NCBI RefSeq assembly: GCF_004000765.1
Contig: NZ_BILW01000001.1
Location: 434,001-498,000 of the forward strand
Source of the DNA: Paenibacillus chondroitinus NBRC 15376
Lineage (GTDB): Bacteria; Bacillota; Bacilli; Paenibacillales; NBRC-103111
Length of the DNA: 64,000 bases
Direction of reading: 5' to 3'
How positions within the stretch are numbered: position 1 is the stretch's first letter; each line of letters begins with the position of its first letter. The position numbers and the translations under genes were made by a program. Shown in pieces: positions 34,482 through 46,449 of this stretch. Below the pieces are notes generated by a model. The model saw nothing but the letters and a program-made list of their open reading frames with translations, searched no databases and was not told the origin of the DNA.

Positions 34482-35348
34482 ATGAATCCAATTGGTATCA
34501 TGGTGGACAGTCTCCGGCTTGGCGTGCGGGACGGTTTGAAGAAAGCCAAAGAGCTTGGCGCTGACGGGGTGCAGATTTATGCCGTTTCCGGCGAGATGGA
34601 CCCGGCGAATTTATCATCCGGAGCACGCAAAGAGCTGAAAGATTACATTGCCTCTCTGGGGCTTGAAATCTCAGCATTGTGCGGGGACTTAGGCGGTCAC
34701 GGATTCCAGGATGCTACTGTGAATGCGGAGAAAATCGAGAAATCCAAGCGTATTCTGGATCTTGCCGTTGAGCTTGGCACGAAAGTGGTCACAACGCATA
34801 TCGGTGTCGTACCTGAGCAAACCAACGATCCGATCTATGAGACGATGCACCGGGCTTGTGAGGAATTAGGGGTATATGCCAAAAGCTTGGACGCTTATTT
34901 TGCCATCGAAACCGGTCCAGAACCTGCTGCGCATTTGAAAAGCTTCCTGGATTCCCTGTCTACCAACGGAGTTTCGGTTAACTTCGATCCTGCGAATATG
35001 GTTATGGTGACAGGCGATGATCCTGTTCAAGGCATTATCACGCTGAAAGATTATATCGTCCATACGCATGTAAAAGACGGCGTTCGCTTGCGCCAGGTTG
35101 ACCCGCGCGAGGTGTACGGCTCTCTGGGATACAAGCCGATGAGCCACGAGCAAATCGCCGAGGATGCAACGTCCGGGCTGTATTACCGCGAGCTTGCTCT
35201 AGGCGAAGGTCATGTAGATTTTGCGCGTTACTTCCAAACGCTGCGTGACATCGGCTACAAAGGCTACTTGACGATTGAACGTGAAGTTGGCGAGCAGCCG
35301 GAGAAGGATATTGCCAGCGCTATTGCATTTATACGGAAATATCAATGA
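34482..35348 (+). CDS. Sugar phosphate isomerase/epimerase (TIM barrel) 2
   Basis: This 288-aa protein has the same fold as the preceding gene but is clearly divergent. It has ALCGDLGGHGFQD, a Glu in YFAIETGPEP, VNFDPANMVM, VHTHVKDGVRL and a final LTIEREVG, supplying the metal-binding Glu/Asp/His set. It probably acts with the dehydrogenase and the other isomerase in breakdown of a sugar or cyclitol. The ATG at 34482 lies 14 nt after AAAGG; a TTG at 34470 is the alternative start. A terminator follows the stop. Confidence 0.88.
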   Translation: MNPIGIMVDSLRLGVRDGLKKAKELGADGVQIYAVSGEMDPANLSSGARKELKDYIASLGLEISALCGDLGGHGFQDATVNAEKIEKSKRILDLAVELGTKVVTTHIGVVPEQTNDPIYETMHRACEELGVYAKSLDAYFAIETGPEPAAHLKSFLDSLSTNGVSVNFDPANMVMVTGDDPVQGIITLKDYIVHTHVKDGVRLRQVDPREVYGSLGYKPMSHEQIAEDATSGLYYRELALGEGHVDFARYFQTLRDIGYKGYLTIEREVGEQPEKDIASAIAFIRKYQ

Positions 35349-35357
35349 TAAAAGTGG

Positions 35358-35393
35358 GACTGAGGATATGATGTTATCCTCGGTCTTTTTTTT
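35358..35393 (+). terminator. Terminator of the MocA/isomerase operon
   Basis: A stem (GAC-GAGGATA with TATCCTC-GTC, loop TGATGT) followed by eight T residues. Confidence 0.9.
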
Positions 35394-35523
35394 GTGTAAT
35401 GCTGGACTTTTCCCCACTTTTTTAAGACAGAAGCCCAAGCGTTTAGGAGTTTATAGATGGTAAAGTGGTTCTATAGACAATTAATCTTATGGGCTTGTGT
35501 ATATAAAAAGGAGCTGAATTTTC

Positions 35524-36567
35524 TTGACATTATCAAACACTGCGCAAAAGGTTTGGCAGGAAATGATGCACGATCACACCGGAAATTGGGGTATGGACAT
35601 TGAGCATTGGGATTGGGTGCCGGGTGTTGGGTTGATCGCGATGCTTGACTATTATGAAGCTACAGGTAAGCCTGAAGTTCTGTCTTATCTGAAGCAGTGG
35701 ATCAAGCGGAATAAGGAGAAGGCGAAAGGAACAAAGGTGATTAATTCGATTGCCCCGTTTGCGATTTTCCCTGCCCTGTACCGGCTTGAGGAAGACGTAT
35801 GGTTTCGGGACGAGGCCGTTCGGATCGCGGAGTGGATGATCGCGGAGGCGCCTCGTACGAGGGAGATGGCCTTTGAACATACGGTAACGGAAAATGCGGT
35901 ATTCTCCGAGCAGGTGTGGGCAGATACCCTGTTTATGGCCGTATTGTTCCTGGCTCGGACTGCGTCTCTTGTTGGCAGTACGAAATATGCCGAGGAGGCG
36001 CTGCAACAGGTGCTCATTCATCTCAGCGTGCTGCAAGATGAGAGCAACGGTGTGTTGTTTCACGGATGGAACTGCGACTCCGCGGATCATATGTCCGCTG
36101 CACGGTGGACACGGGCGAATGCGTGGGTTGCGGCAGGTGTTCCATTGATCGTAAAGGAGATCGGGCAGCTCGCACCTATTCCTGATGAACTCCAAAAAAG
36201 ATATGCACGTTTAATCTCCGGTCTTATTTCTTATCAACAAGAGGACGGTTTGTGGAGCACAGTGATGGATCATCCTGATTTTTACCGGGAGGTTTCCGGT
36301 AGTGCGGGGATCGGGTATGGCATTCGAAAAGCGATGAAATTCGGTCTCATCGAGCGTAATGACCGGCATCAGGCAGCTGCTGATCGGGCGTTGGCCGCAG
36401 TACTTTCCTCCATTTCGGAGGATGGCGTCGTCTCTGGTGTATCTGGAGGTACTCCGGTCATGAAGAGCATCGCAGCATACCAAGAGATTCCGCAGTATCC
36501 GACTTTGTATGGGCAAGGACTTGCGCTCATGTTATTAGCAGATACTTGCCGGGATTCGGGAGAGTAA
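35524..36567 (+). CDS. GH105 unsaturated rhamnogalacturonyl hydrolase
   Basis: A 347-aa (alpha/alpha)6-barrel hydrolase of the YteR/YesR group that removes the unsaturated galacturonyl residue left by rhamnogalacturonan lyases. Visible features are HWDWVPGVGLIAML (29-42), the catalytic-Asp region VWADTLFMAV with D134, FHGWN (179-183) and RWTRANAWVAAG. There is no signal peptide, so it works inside the cell on imported disaccharides. The TTG start is 10 nt after AAAAAGGAG. It is the expected partner of the PL11 lyases at 50996 and 55081. The convergent AraC gene may regulate it. Confidence 0.93.
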   Translation: MTLSNTAQKVWQEMMHDHTGNWGMDIEHWDWVPGVGLIAMLDYYEATGKPEVLSYLKQWIKRNKEKAKGTKVINSIAPFAIFPALYRLEEDVWFRDEAVRIAEWMIAEAPRTREMAFEHTVTENAVFSEQVWADTLFMAVLFLARTASLVGSTKYAEEALQQVLIHLSVLQDESNGVLFHGWNCDSADHMSAARWTRANAWVAAGVPLIVKEIGQLAPIPDELQKRYARLISGLISYQQEDGLWSTVMDHPDFYREVSGSAGIGYGIRKAMKFGLIERNDRHQAAADRALAAVLSSISEDGVVSGVSGGTPVMKSIAAYQEIPQYPTLYGQGLALMLLADTCRDSGE

Positions 36568-36589
36568 GCAAGCCGCAATCGAATAAATA

Positions 36590-36624
36590 AGCCAGAAGGT
36601 CTATCCAGACTTTCTGGCTGTTTT
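36590..36624. terminator. Terminator between GH105 and AraC genes
   Basis: A stem (AGCCAGAA-GTCT, loop ATCC, AGAC-TTCTGGCT) followed by GTTTT, in the convergent gap. Confidence 0.8.
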
Positions 36625-36645
36625 GTTTGGAATTATACCTCAATT

Positions 36646-37542
36646 TCAGGCACCGCTCACTGTTTTCTTGCGATACTGTTTGGGAGTAAGGGCAGTACTT
36701 TTTTTGAACACGCTAAAAAAATGCGAAATATCGCCGAACCCCGTGACCGCGGCGACCTCGGTAACGGGCAGGTCCGTTTCTGCCAGCAAACGTTTCGCTT
36801 TGTTCAATCGATAGTCGGAGAGGAATTGTTTCATTGTGCTGCCTGTGGTTTCTTTGAACAAGCTAAACAACCTGGAGCGCGAAACGGGAAAAAGCTCCAG
36901 CAGGTCTTCGACATGCAAATCCTCTTGATAATGCGCAATCAAGTAAGAGAGCACATTACCAATCAACTGTTCATCGTCCGACCTATGGGAGCTTGCAACA
37001 TCATGATGTAAACCAAGCAGAAAGAGGAAAAATTCTGCCAGGCATTTTAGCACATTTAGCTCGAAGTGCGGCTTCTTGTCTTTTAGCGTTTGTTCCAGCT
37101 CGGCGAGCAGCATTTGAAGTTGGTCCAGCTGTTGAACGGACAAGAAGTGATGGCTTGACTCGGGATGCATCGCTTTTAGGAATCCGGAGATCGACAAGTC
37201 TGTCGTTTGACAAAGCGCGTGAATGCCCTCCATATAAGATTCATCAATGGAAAGGACATATCTGTGGAAATCCTGGTCCAGCACATGATAGGGACGATGA
37301 ATGACGCCTGGTTGGATGACTGTCAGTGTGCCGGCGTGCAGGGGATACAATTGATCACCGGCAATGTAAGAGCCTGTCCCTTGGAGTACAAAATAAAACT
37401 CATAACCATTATGGGCATGCAGCAGCTGCTGATGAAGCGGCGACTTGCGGAGCTCGCAGTGCACAGGATAATTCGCCAGAAAATGATTCGTAAAGTCGTC
37501 AATGGCGTAATTACGGACTGTTGCGGGAATCGTTGTGCTCAC
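36646..37542 (-). CDS. AraC-family regulator, convergent with GH105
   Basis: This 298-aa protein has a cupin sensor domain (LLHAHNGYEFYFVLQG; LHAGTLTVIQPGVIH near residues 40-85). The C-terminal AraC domain has LHVEDLLELFPVSRSRLFSLF and VTEVAAVTGFGDISHFFSVF. The GTG start follows AGGAGG by 8 nt. Given its place next to the unsaturated rhamnogalacturonyl hydrolase, a pectin-derived inducer is plausible but not shown. Confidence 0.9.
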   Translation of the reverse strand: MSTTIPATVRNYAIDDFTNHFLANYPVHCELRKSPLHQQLLHAHNGYEFYFVLQGTGSYIAGDQLYPLHAGTLTVIQPGVIHRPYHVLDQDFHRYVLSIDESYMEGIHALCQTTDLSISGFLKAMHPESSHHFLSVQQLDQLQMLLAELEQTLKDKKPHFELNVLKCLAEFFLFLLGLHHDVASSHRSDDEQLIGNVLSYLIAHYQEDLHVEDLLELFPVSRSRLFSLFKETTGSTMKQFLSDYRLNKAKRLLAETDLPVTEVAAVTGFGDISHFFSVFKKSTALTPKQYRKKTVSGA

Positions 37543-37635
37543 GAAGATCGCCTCCTTGTTCTCACTAACTGCATTTACTATACGAGATTGGTTTGCGAGT
37601 AGACAAGCTTTTTTTAGTAGCTCCTGAATTACAGC

Positions 37636-37710
37636 TAACGGCCCGAGCTGCCCTCATTTGGAAGAAAATATGGCTCCGCGGAATTCTAACGGACGCCAGA
37701 GCCGCTTGAG
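37636..37710. repeat. Half element of the TAACGGAC-type repeat
   Basis: Two forward units (TAACGGCCC... from 37636 and TAACGGACG... from 37687) are 51 nt apart, as in the element at 318. No reverse units can be found in the next 100 bp, so only the left half remains. It lies between the AraC and DoxX genes; the rest of that 270-bp gap shows nothing else. Confidence 0.55.
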
Positions 37711-37811
37711 TCACATTGGGTTGTATACGAAGGGGTGGATGATTGTCATCGTTGGGACACGCGGCGAACACGTGGTGTGGGATCTACAGAGGAACTGGGG
37801 CAGCTGCCAGT

Positions 37812-38246
37812 TCAGCCTGCCAAATAAATCGCAGCCAGAAAAACAAGCTGCAAAACCGTGCGGACCGGCAAGGAAGGCGTGGGATCCCCGCCAATCGTTA
37901 ATTTATGGCGCGCCGCACGCACATTGGCGGGGAACATGGCGATGAGCAGCACCATCAGGCAGATGGAGGCGATACGGGATGTGGCTGGAAACAGAATGCC
38001 GATCGCAGCAGCAATTTCTAACCAACCTGTTATAGTAACGATCAAATCAGGTCTTGGAAAAGCTGGCGGAACCATGCGGATGAGGTCTGGCCGTCTTTTT
38101 CCCCAATGAGCGGATGCTGTTAGCAGCAGCATGACAGCAACAGCGCCCTGCATAGGCGTATGCCAGCCTTCGAAATGGGAGACACCAAGCAATCCGAGTA
38201 CCCAAAATATCAGATAGGAGACAATCAAAGCATAAAAAGGAATCAT
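37812..38246 (-). CDS. DoxX-like family membrane protein
   Basis: This 144-aa protein has four hydrophobic segments (starting ALIVSYLIFWVLGLLG; later AVAVMLLLTASAHW, TGWLEIAAAIGILFP, ASICLMVLLIAMFPANV). The GWLEIAAAIGIL-PANVRAA pattern is typical of DoxX-like proteins. The family is linked to quinol oxidation or oxidative stress, but the role of this type is unclear. Its start follows AGGAGGATT, 14 nt after the TetR stop, so the regulator and DoxX gene form an operon. Confidence 0.87.
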   Translation of the reverse strand: MIPFYALIVSYLIFWVLGLLGVSHFEGWHTPMQGAVAVMLLLTASAHWGKRRPDLIRMVPPAFPRPDLIVTITGWLEIAAAIGILFPATSRIASICLMVLLIAMFPANVRAARHKLTIGGDPTPSLPVRTVLQLVFLAAIYLAG

Positions 38247-38260
38247 TGCAAATCCTCCTT

Positions 38261-38851
38261 CTATTTTTTCAATAATTGTGTCATCATACTGGCGAAATCT
38301 TCGATTTGAAACCCTGCAGTCACTAACGGAATGGTGGAACGGACGCGTAATCCGAGAGAAAGAAGAACAAACAAATCGGCTGTTTTATCGGCATCCACCG
38401 ATTCCGTAATAACACCGTGCGATTGTCCGGTAACAATCCATTCCTTGGATACATGCACGGAGCGTTCATAGTACAGCTTAAGCGTTTCGGCAACTGCCGG
38501 CTGATCTTCTTTACCGAGCAAATAGATCAAAACTTTGTTGGTCACTTCCTGTGCATCGTCCAGTGCTCGGAGATTTTCAAGGATTTTCTGCATCGGTCCT
38601 TCGAACGTTGCACCGCCTTGCTGCACGACAGCCTGAAAGCGTTCATCGGTTGCATCCAAGCGTTCCTGCAGCACCCAGGCGAAGATTTCATCTTTACTTT
38701 TCACATAATGGAAAATAGCGCCTTTGGACAAACCGGAGCGGTCCATAATGTCCTTCATGGTGATCGCTTCACACCCTTTTTCCCGAATGAGCTCTTTGGT
38801 TGATGTCAGCAGAACTCCCGTTGTTTGCTGTCTGCGTTCCTCTTGTTTCAA
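38261..38851 (-). CDS. TetR/AcrR-family repressor of the DoxX operon
   Basis: This 196-aa protein has an N-terminal TetR DNA-binding domain (about 10-60: LIREKGCEAITMKDIMDRSGLSK split around the first helices, then GAIFHYVKSKDEIF). A helical ligand-binding domain follows. TetR repressors bind short palindromes near their own promoter; one (ACCGA-TCGGT) lies about 50 bp upstream. The TTG start follows AAGGAG. It is the first gene of a two-gene operon with DoxX. Confidence 0.92.
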   Translation of the reverse strand: MKQEERRQQTTGVLLTSTKELIREKGCEAITMKDIMDRSGLSKGAIFHYVKSKDEIFAWVLQERLDATDERFQAVVQQGGATFEGPMQKILENLRALDDAQEVTNKVLIYLLGKEDQPAVAETLKLYYERSVHVSKEWIVTGQSHGVITESVDADKTADLFVLLSLGLRVRSTIPLVTAGFQIEDFASMMTQLLKK

Positions 38852-38897
38852 TAAAATCGCTCCTTGTTAATATTTATGCAATAACTATATTATAAAT

Positions 38898-38910
38898 ACC
38901 GACCATCGGT
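38898..38910 (-). promoter_or_regulatory. Candidate TetR operator
   Basis: The palindrome ACCGA-CCA-TCGGT lies in the TetR gene upstream region. It is GC-rich in an otherwise A/T-rich stretch and of the form often bound by TetR/AcrR repressors. Confidence 0.5.
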
Positions 38911-39058
38911 TTGTAAATAACGAGGAATCGGGTGATTAACTTCCACAAATTGGATTGATTTTTGAGCATTTCGGACGGACAGAAAGGTTGTCTAAACTTC
39001 GAAGAGTATACGATGTCGGGTCTAAACAACATACTGCAGCATATAGGGGTCGTACATC

Positions 39059-39247
39059 TTGCAAAGACGAAAAGCAATTCGTGATATATTAGAAAAAATG
39101 CTGTGGTTCTGCCCTGTACTTATTATCGCTATCGGAAGTCTTCCTAACGTTGCTGGAAGCATGTGGTGGGATGCGTTCGGGGTGCTTTTATTTGTAGCTA
39201 TCCTCATCATTTGCGGAACAGGTTTGCAACAAAAAGAAGAAAATTAA
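39059..39247 (+). CDS. Small membrane protein (62 aa)
   Basis: This hypothetical protein has two predicted membrane segments (MLWFCPVLIIAIGSLPNVAG and AFGVLLFVAILIICGTG) linked by SMWWD, a basic N-terminus (QRRKAIRD) and a charged tail (QQKEEN). Start is TTG with AGGGG about 9 nt upstream. No family recognised. A second small gene follows 61 bp downstream on the same strand. Moderate confidence that it is real. Confidence 0.5.
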   Translation: MQRRKAIRDILEKMLWFCPVLIIAIGSLPNVAGSMWWDAFGVLLFVAILIICGTGLQQKEEN

Positions 39248-39308
39248 TATATTTATAATAAAAAATTAATGTTTATACTCTATCATGGATCTAAGGGAGT
39301 GATAGATT

Positions 39309-39512
39309 ATGACATCTTCTTACTTCGATCAATGGTTGGATGAGTATAATGATTATCTTAGGCTCTATGAGTTATTTGGTGATAAGGAATATTTAGACGA
39401 AGCTGTAGAAATTCGCAATAGTTTGCAAGTGATTGTAGCTAGGGCCGAAAAACATAAATCAATCGTTTCGAAGGTAATGAGCAGCCAGATGCACGCATAT
39501 GGCAACGCCTAA
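39309..39512 (+). CDS. Small acidic hypothetical protein (67 aa)
   Basis: ATG follows AAGGGAG by 8 nt. The product is Tyr- and Asp/Glu-rich in its first half (SSYFDQWLDEYNDYLRLYEL) and probably forms two or three helices. It has no Cys and no membrane segment. No family recognised. A terminator follows the stop directly, supporting a real transcript. Confidence 0.6.
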   Translation: MTSSYFDQWLDEYNDYLRLYELFGDKEYLDEAVEIRNSLQVIVARAEKHKSIVSKVMSSQMHAYGNA

Positions 39513-39526
39513 CTCTATTGAAACGA

Positions 39527-39566
39527 AAAACAGACTCTAGCGCTTCTATTGCGCAGAGTCTGTTTT
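39527..39566. terminator. Bidirectional terminator before L25/Ctc
   Basis: A stem (AAAACAGACTCT-GCGC with GCGC-GAGTCTGTTTT) flanked by A and T tracts, in the convergent gap. Confidence 0.85.
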
Positions 39567-39577
39567 CATAGACACCT

Positions 39578-40165
39578 TTATTCGGCGGCAGCTTCGGATT
39601 GTGCATCGGTCTCAGGGGTCGTGTCTAATTTCTGTGTGCCAAGTATGGTGACAAGAACAGTCTCAGGATCTGAGAGAACTTCAACGTTCTTGGGTACTTT
39701 AAGATCGGCTACGGTGAGATGTTCACCAATGCTTAATGTACTGATATCAAGCGCAAGGGATTCTGGCAGCTTATTAGGCATACATCGTATCATGACTTCA
39801 TGCGACTCTACTTGGAGAATACCGCCTTCCTTCGTGCCTTTGGCTTCTCCAATAAAGTGGATGGCAATCGTCGTATCCAGCTTTTCTTTCATATCAATTT
39901 GCAAAAAGTCGACATGCAGCAATTGGCCAGTCAGAGAATCCTTCTGGACGTGATGGATAATGACGGATTCCTTTGATTTCGAGGGCAAAGCTACATTCAA
40001 AATGGCATGCGGATTGCGTTTCAGGGATGCTCGGATTTCTTTCTCCGGGACGGTGACATGTTCGGAATCCATACGAGAGCTGTAAACTACAGCGGGAACT
40101 TGACCTTGTTCTCTCAGTTTCTTCACGGGACCTGTTCGTTCAGATAATAAAATCGTTGTGCTCAT
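39578..40165 (-). CDS. ctc: Ribosomal protein L25 / general stress protein Ctc
   Basis: This 195-aa protein has the L25 5S-rRNA-binding beta-barrel (about 1-90; RTGPVKKLREQGQVPAVVY, then IIHHVQKDSLTGQLLHVDF) and the C-terminal TL5/Ctc domain (about 95-180; VESHEVMIRCMPNKLPESL, DISTLSIGEHLTV). It ends in an acidic Ala/Glu tail usual for Ctc. It binds the large subunit and in Bacillus is induced by stress. The ATG at 40165 is 8 nt from GGAGG and is preferred over a GTG that overlaps that site. Confidence 0.95.
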   Translation of the reverse strand: MSTTILLSERTGPVKKLREQGQVPAVVYSSRMDSEHVTVPEKEIRASLKRNPHAILNVALPSKSKESVIIHHVQKDSLTGQLLHVDFLQIDMKEKLDTTIAIHFIGEAKGTKEGGILQVESHEVMIRCMPNKLPESLALDISTLSIGEHLTVADLKVPKNVEVLSDPETVLVTILGTQKLDTTPETDAQSEAAAE

Positions 40166-40332
40166 GTTCGGCACCTCCGTAGCGTAGTTAGAGCGGCGTT
40201 CAGCCCTATATTCATTTACCCGCTAACGTGAGTGGTGAAACAGGAAATAAATAGGAAGATTTTTTTTATTTTGGGCTTCTTTATCTTACCATTTGAGAGT
40301 AAAATAGAGGACAAGAGGAGGATTGATAAAGG

Positions 40333-40623
40333 ATGAGTACACTAAAAAGTTTCACTGATTCTGATCAACATATTTCGTTGGAGTTAAGAGATGATCATTT
40401 GACTGTGCTGCGGTTACACGGTGAAACGTCTATTTACCCTTTCAAAAATATTACTCTTGCCTCTGAGCCGATTCCAGAGTATCCCTTGAACCGCGTGGCG
40501 CTCACGGTTATTGATTTCAACACTGGTGTAACCGATTTCAAATTTTCGTCTAGTAAAAATGATTTTGAGATTTTCGTGCAAACATTGATGGAAGTTCATA
40601 GTGAGTTTGTGCCAAATCATTAA
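40333..40623 (+). CDS. Hypothetical protein (96 aa)
   Basis: ATG follows GAGGAGG. The product begins MSTLKSFTDSDQHISLELRD and is rich in beta-strand-forming residues; it contains no membrane segment, Cys or known motif. It may be a small beta-sandwich or PH-like fold, but I do not recognise a family. It lies between L25/Ctc (divergent) and an AraC gene (convergent). Confidence 0.65.
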   Translation: MSTLKSFTDSDQHISLELRDDHLTVLRLHGETSIYPFKNITLASEPIPEYPLNRVALTVIDFNTGVTDFKFSSSKNDFEIFVQTLMEVHSEFVPNH

Positions 40624-40649
40624 ATCTATAATCAGCGATGAATACGATC

Positions 40650-40682
40650 AGGATAGGCGAGGCGACTCGATCTATCCTTTTT
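40650..40682. terminator. Weak terminator after the 96-aa gene
   Basis: AGGATAG (40650) pairs with CTATCCT (40672), followed by four T residues. It overlaps the last codons of the convergent AraC gene. Confidence 0.45.
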
Positions 40683-41526
40683 CTATTTGATTTTTATGAT
40701 ATTGATTTCTGAAAACTTCAGGGGTTAAACCTACAGATTTACGAAAAGTTGAAATAAAATGAGAAGCATCCAGAAAACCCGTAGTTTCCGCGATCTGCTT
40801 AATCGTCAAGTTATGCCCGGTAATGAGCAATTCTTTGGACTTCTGAAGCCGCAGCTGCAGCAGGTATTGATAAGGGGATAAGCCAAATGCTTTGCGAAAA
40901 AGCGTATTGACGTGCTGCGGACTGACGCCGAGCTCATTAGACATCCAGGTCAGTCCAACATCGGCGGATCCAAAGTTTTGCTCCAATTGAAATAGGAGCG
41001 GCAATAAGCGCTCATGGCTCTGCGAGAAGGAGGCGCTTTTGTTGACATTGCCGTGTTTTTTGAGCAGAGTGAGAAATTGATAAACCTCCAGCGAACCGTT
41101 CATTCCCGTGAAATCATAGCTATAACGATATTTTTCGTAAAAATATTCGTGGATGCTGGCCAGCGGAGTATCCATTCCCCAGCTGATTTGCGTGGATAAC
41201 GGGAACTCCAGGGCATATACGATAGAGGCGGCGAGTGCTCCGTCAAAGGTTAAGTACCAAGTTGACCATTTGGAAGAGAGAACTTTGTATTCATGTGGAA
41301 TGCCCGCGGCGAGCAGCATGCCTTGATTCTCGCCAAGCTTGATCGACTGATTGTCGAGGATGATTTCTCCGGCGCCTTCAATCGTTTGCAGCCAATGAAA
41401 GCAGGGATAACCATCCTCGCGTTTATAATAGAGCTGCTGACTCTCATATCCGACCGTTTCCAAGATCAGCGGCAGCTTGCGGTCCGTTTCGGTGATGACG
41501 AAAAACTTCCTGTAGTCTATAGCCAT
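40672..41526 (-). CDS. AraC-family regulator divergent from beta-galactosidase
   Basis: This 284-aa protein has a cupin sensing domain (CFHWLQTIEGAGEIILDN; LGENQGMLLAAGIPHEYK) and a C-terminal AraC domain with GLTWMSNELGVSPQHVNTLF and IKQIAETTGFLDASHFISTF. It is divergent from the GH2 beta-galactosidase with 134 bp between the starts, so it is the probable activator of that gene. Inducer is likely a galactoside or released sugar (inference). Confidence 0.9.
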   Translation of the reverse strand: MAIDYRKFFVITETDRKLPLILETVGYESQQLYYKREDGYPCFHWLQTIEGAGEIILDNQSIKLGENQGMLLAAGIPHEYKVLSSKWSTWYLTFDGALAASIVYALEFPLSTQISWGMDTPLASIHEYFYEKYRYSYDFTGMNGSLEVYQFLTLLKKHGNVNKSASFSQSHERLLPLLFQLEQNFGSADVGLTWMSNELGVSPQHVNTLFRKAFGLSPYQYLLQLRLQKSKELLITGHNLTIKQIAETTGFLDASHFISTFRKSVGLTPEVFRNQYHKNQIEKG

Positions 41527-41654
41527 ATCAGATTGCCATCTCTTTCATTTTTTAATATATCATGCGTAGTATCTTATATTTTAAAAGAGATTATTGTCAG
41601 TTACAATAAATACATCGTTGATGATAATTATACAACACCAATAAAGTGAGGTAA

Positions 41655-44804
<3,150 letters not shown>

Positions 44805-44842
44805 CTAGACTGCCATTTTGCAAGGATGTTAACAGCAATTAG

Positions 44843-44892
44843 AAAGAGGGTGCACCTCGCCATTTCGATGGCTATGAGGGCACCCTCTTTTT
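44843..44892. terminator. Terminator between lacZ and the MFS exporter gene
   Basis: A stem (AAAGAGGGTGC, CCTC, then GAGG, GCACCCTCTTT) with a T tract, in a convergent gap. Confidence 0.88.
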
Positions 44893-44896
44893 GTAG

Positions 44897-46423
44897 TTAA
44901 TGTGATACTGCGCCTTGTTCTTGAGTCGGATCAAGTTTCTCTTTGCTCATGGCAATCGCACAAATGAAGGCGATCACTGCCGGAACAATTGTCCATGCGA
45001 ATGTGAGAACGATAGAAGACGATAGCGCACTGGTGATTTTTTCTAAAATAGGACCGGGAATGTCCAAACGCTTAGCCGGGTCGAGCAAGGTATGCGGGTC
45101 GCTGGTAGCCATACCGGCGGGCATTTCACCTTGCCCGGCGAAGGCATCCGTCAGCTTTCTCGTAAATGCGTGGCTTTGGATGATTCCAAACACGGTGATT
45201 CCCAGCGTCATTCCTAAGGAACGAAGGAAATTTAGTGTGGAAGAGGCCGATCCGCGCTGCCTAGCATCAAAGAGATGAATCGCGGCATTGCTCAATACCG
45301 AGAAGGAAGCCCCGATACCCAAACCAACGATAATCATATAGATCGTTACAAGCCAGCGTGGCGACTCGGGAGATAACGTCGTCAGCAGAGCAACTCCACC
45401 TGCCAGAATGAGCGTAGTAGGAATCATGATGCTGCGGTAGCTTACTTTTGTCATTAAGAAACCGCCACCTGTTGCAGTTACGACAGACCCTAACATCATG
45501 GGCAGTAAAACTAGGCCAGAGTTCGTCGCTGTTCCACCAAGCACGCCTTGAACGAAGATGGGGATATAAACAGAAGCTGTAATAAAAGCGGCGCCGCTGA
45601 AAATGCCTACGGCATTGCTGGAAGCATACAACCGGCTTTTGAACATGGCAAAAGAGATAATCGGCTCGGCAGCGCGGCGTTCTATGAAAATGAAGATGAT
45701 CGTTAATACGGCGAACAGTGCCAATAATCCGAGGATAAACGATGAATCCCAGGCATATGTTTTGCCGCCTAATTCAAGCGCGAACATAAGGGAGACGATG
45801 GCCCCGACAAGCGTCAATGCGCCCCACCAATCGATTTTTTGCTTCGAATGCTCAACGGATTCGCGGTAAAAGAAAGCGATAAAAATAAAGGCGATCAAAC
45901 CGAGCGGCAGGTTAATGTAGAAAACCCATTTCCAATTCACGTAATCCGTAATATAGGCGCCTAGCAGGGGACCGAAAATACTGGACATACCGAATACGGC
46001 GCCGAACAATCCGCCTAGTTTACCGCGGCTTTCAATCGGAACGGCATCAAACATGATGGTAAAAGCAATCGGTACCAGCGCACCGCCGCCAATCCCTTGA
46101 ATCGCACGATAAATGCTGAGTTCAATAATGGAATTAGCCGTTCCGCATAAGATGGAACCTAGCATAAATACGATAATCCCGAAGATAAAAAACTTCTTTC
46201 GTCCATACATATCGGACAATTTCCCGAATATCGGCATGCCGGCCATCTCGGCAACCATATAGGCGGAAGTGACCCACACGAATTTGTCCAAGCCGCCTAG
46301 TTCCCCTACGATGGTGCCCATCGCCGTAGCTACAATGGTGTTATCCATGGATGCCATCAGAATGCCAAGCAGAAGCCCGGCGATTACAATGCCTATTCCT
46401 TTATTTTTGGTTTGTGTTGACAT
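44897..46423 (-). CDS. 14-TM MFS multidrug exporter (DHA2, EmrB/QacA)
   Basis: A 508-aa membrane protein with 14 predicted segments. Typical DHA2 motifs are MASMDNTIVATAMGTI in segment 1 (LGILMASMDNTIV), GKLSDMYGRKKFFI in the 2-3 loop, and GLFGAVFGMSSIFGPLLGAY, the motif C of antiporters. It expels lipophilic or cationic toxic compounds using the proton gradient. It is the last gene of a PadR-pentapeptide-exporter operon; the PadR regulator probably controls its expression. Confidence 0.93.
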   Translation of the reverse strand: MSTQTKNKGIGIVIAGLLLGILMASMDNTIVATAMGTIVGELGGLDKFVWVTSAYMVAEMAGMPIFGKLSDMYGRKKFFIFGIIVFMLGSILCGTANSIIELSIYRAIQGIGGGALVPIAFTIMFDAVPIESRGKLGGLFGAVFGMSSIFGPLLGAYITDYVNWKWVFYINLPLGLIAFIFIAFFYRESVEHSKQKIDWWGALTLVGAIVSLMFALELGGKTYAWDSSFILGLLALFAVLTIIFIFIERRAAEPIISFAMFKSRLYASSNAVGIFSGAAFITASVYIPIFVQGVLGGTATNSGLVLLPMMLGSVVTATGGGFLMTKVSYRSIMIPTTLILAGGVALLTTLSPESPRWLVTIYMIIVGLGIGASFSVLSNAAIHLFDARQRGSASSTLNFLRSLGMTLGITVFGIIQSHAFTRKLTDAFAGQGEMPAGMATSDPHTLLDPAKRLDIPGPILEKITSALSSSIVLTFAWTIVPAVIAFICAIAMSKEKLDPTQEQGAVSH

Positions 46424-46449
46424 GAAGGTGGTATTCCCCGCTTTCTAAA

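Noticed and set aside
35533-36195. 220-codon minus-strand frame
   Set aside because: Antisense shadow of the GH105 gene, which has clear family motifs and a ribosome site.
37658-37945. 95-codon plus-strand frame overlapping the DoxX gene
   Set aside because: Antisense to the DoxX-like membrane protein over much of its length and without a ribosome site.
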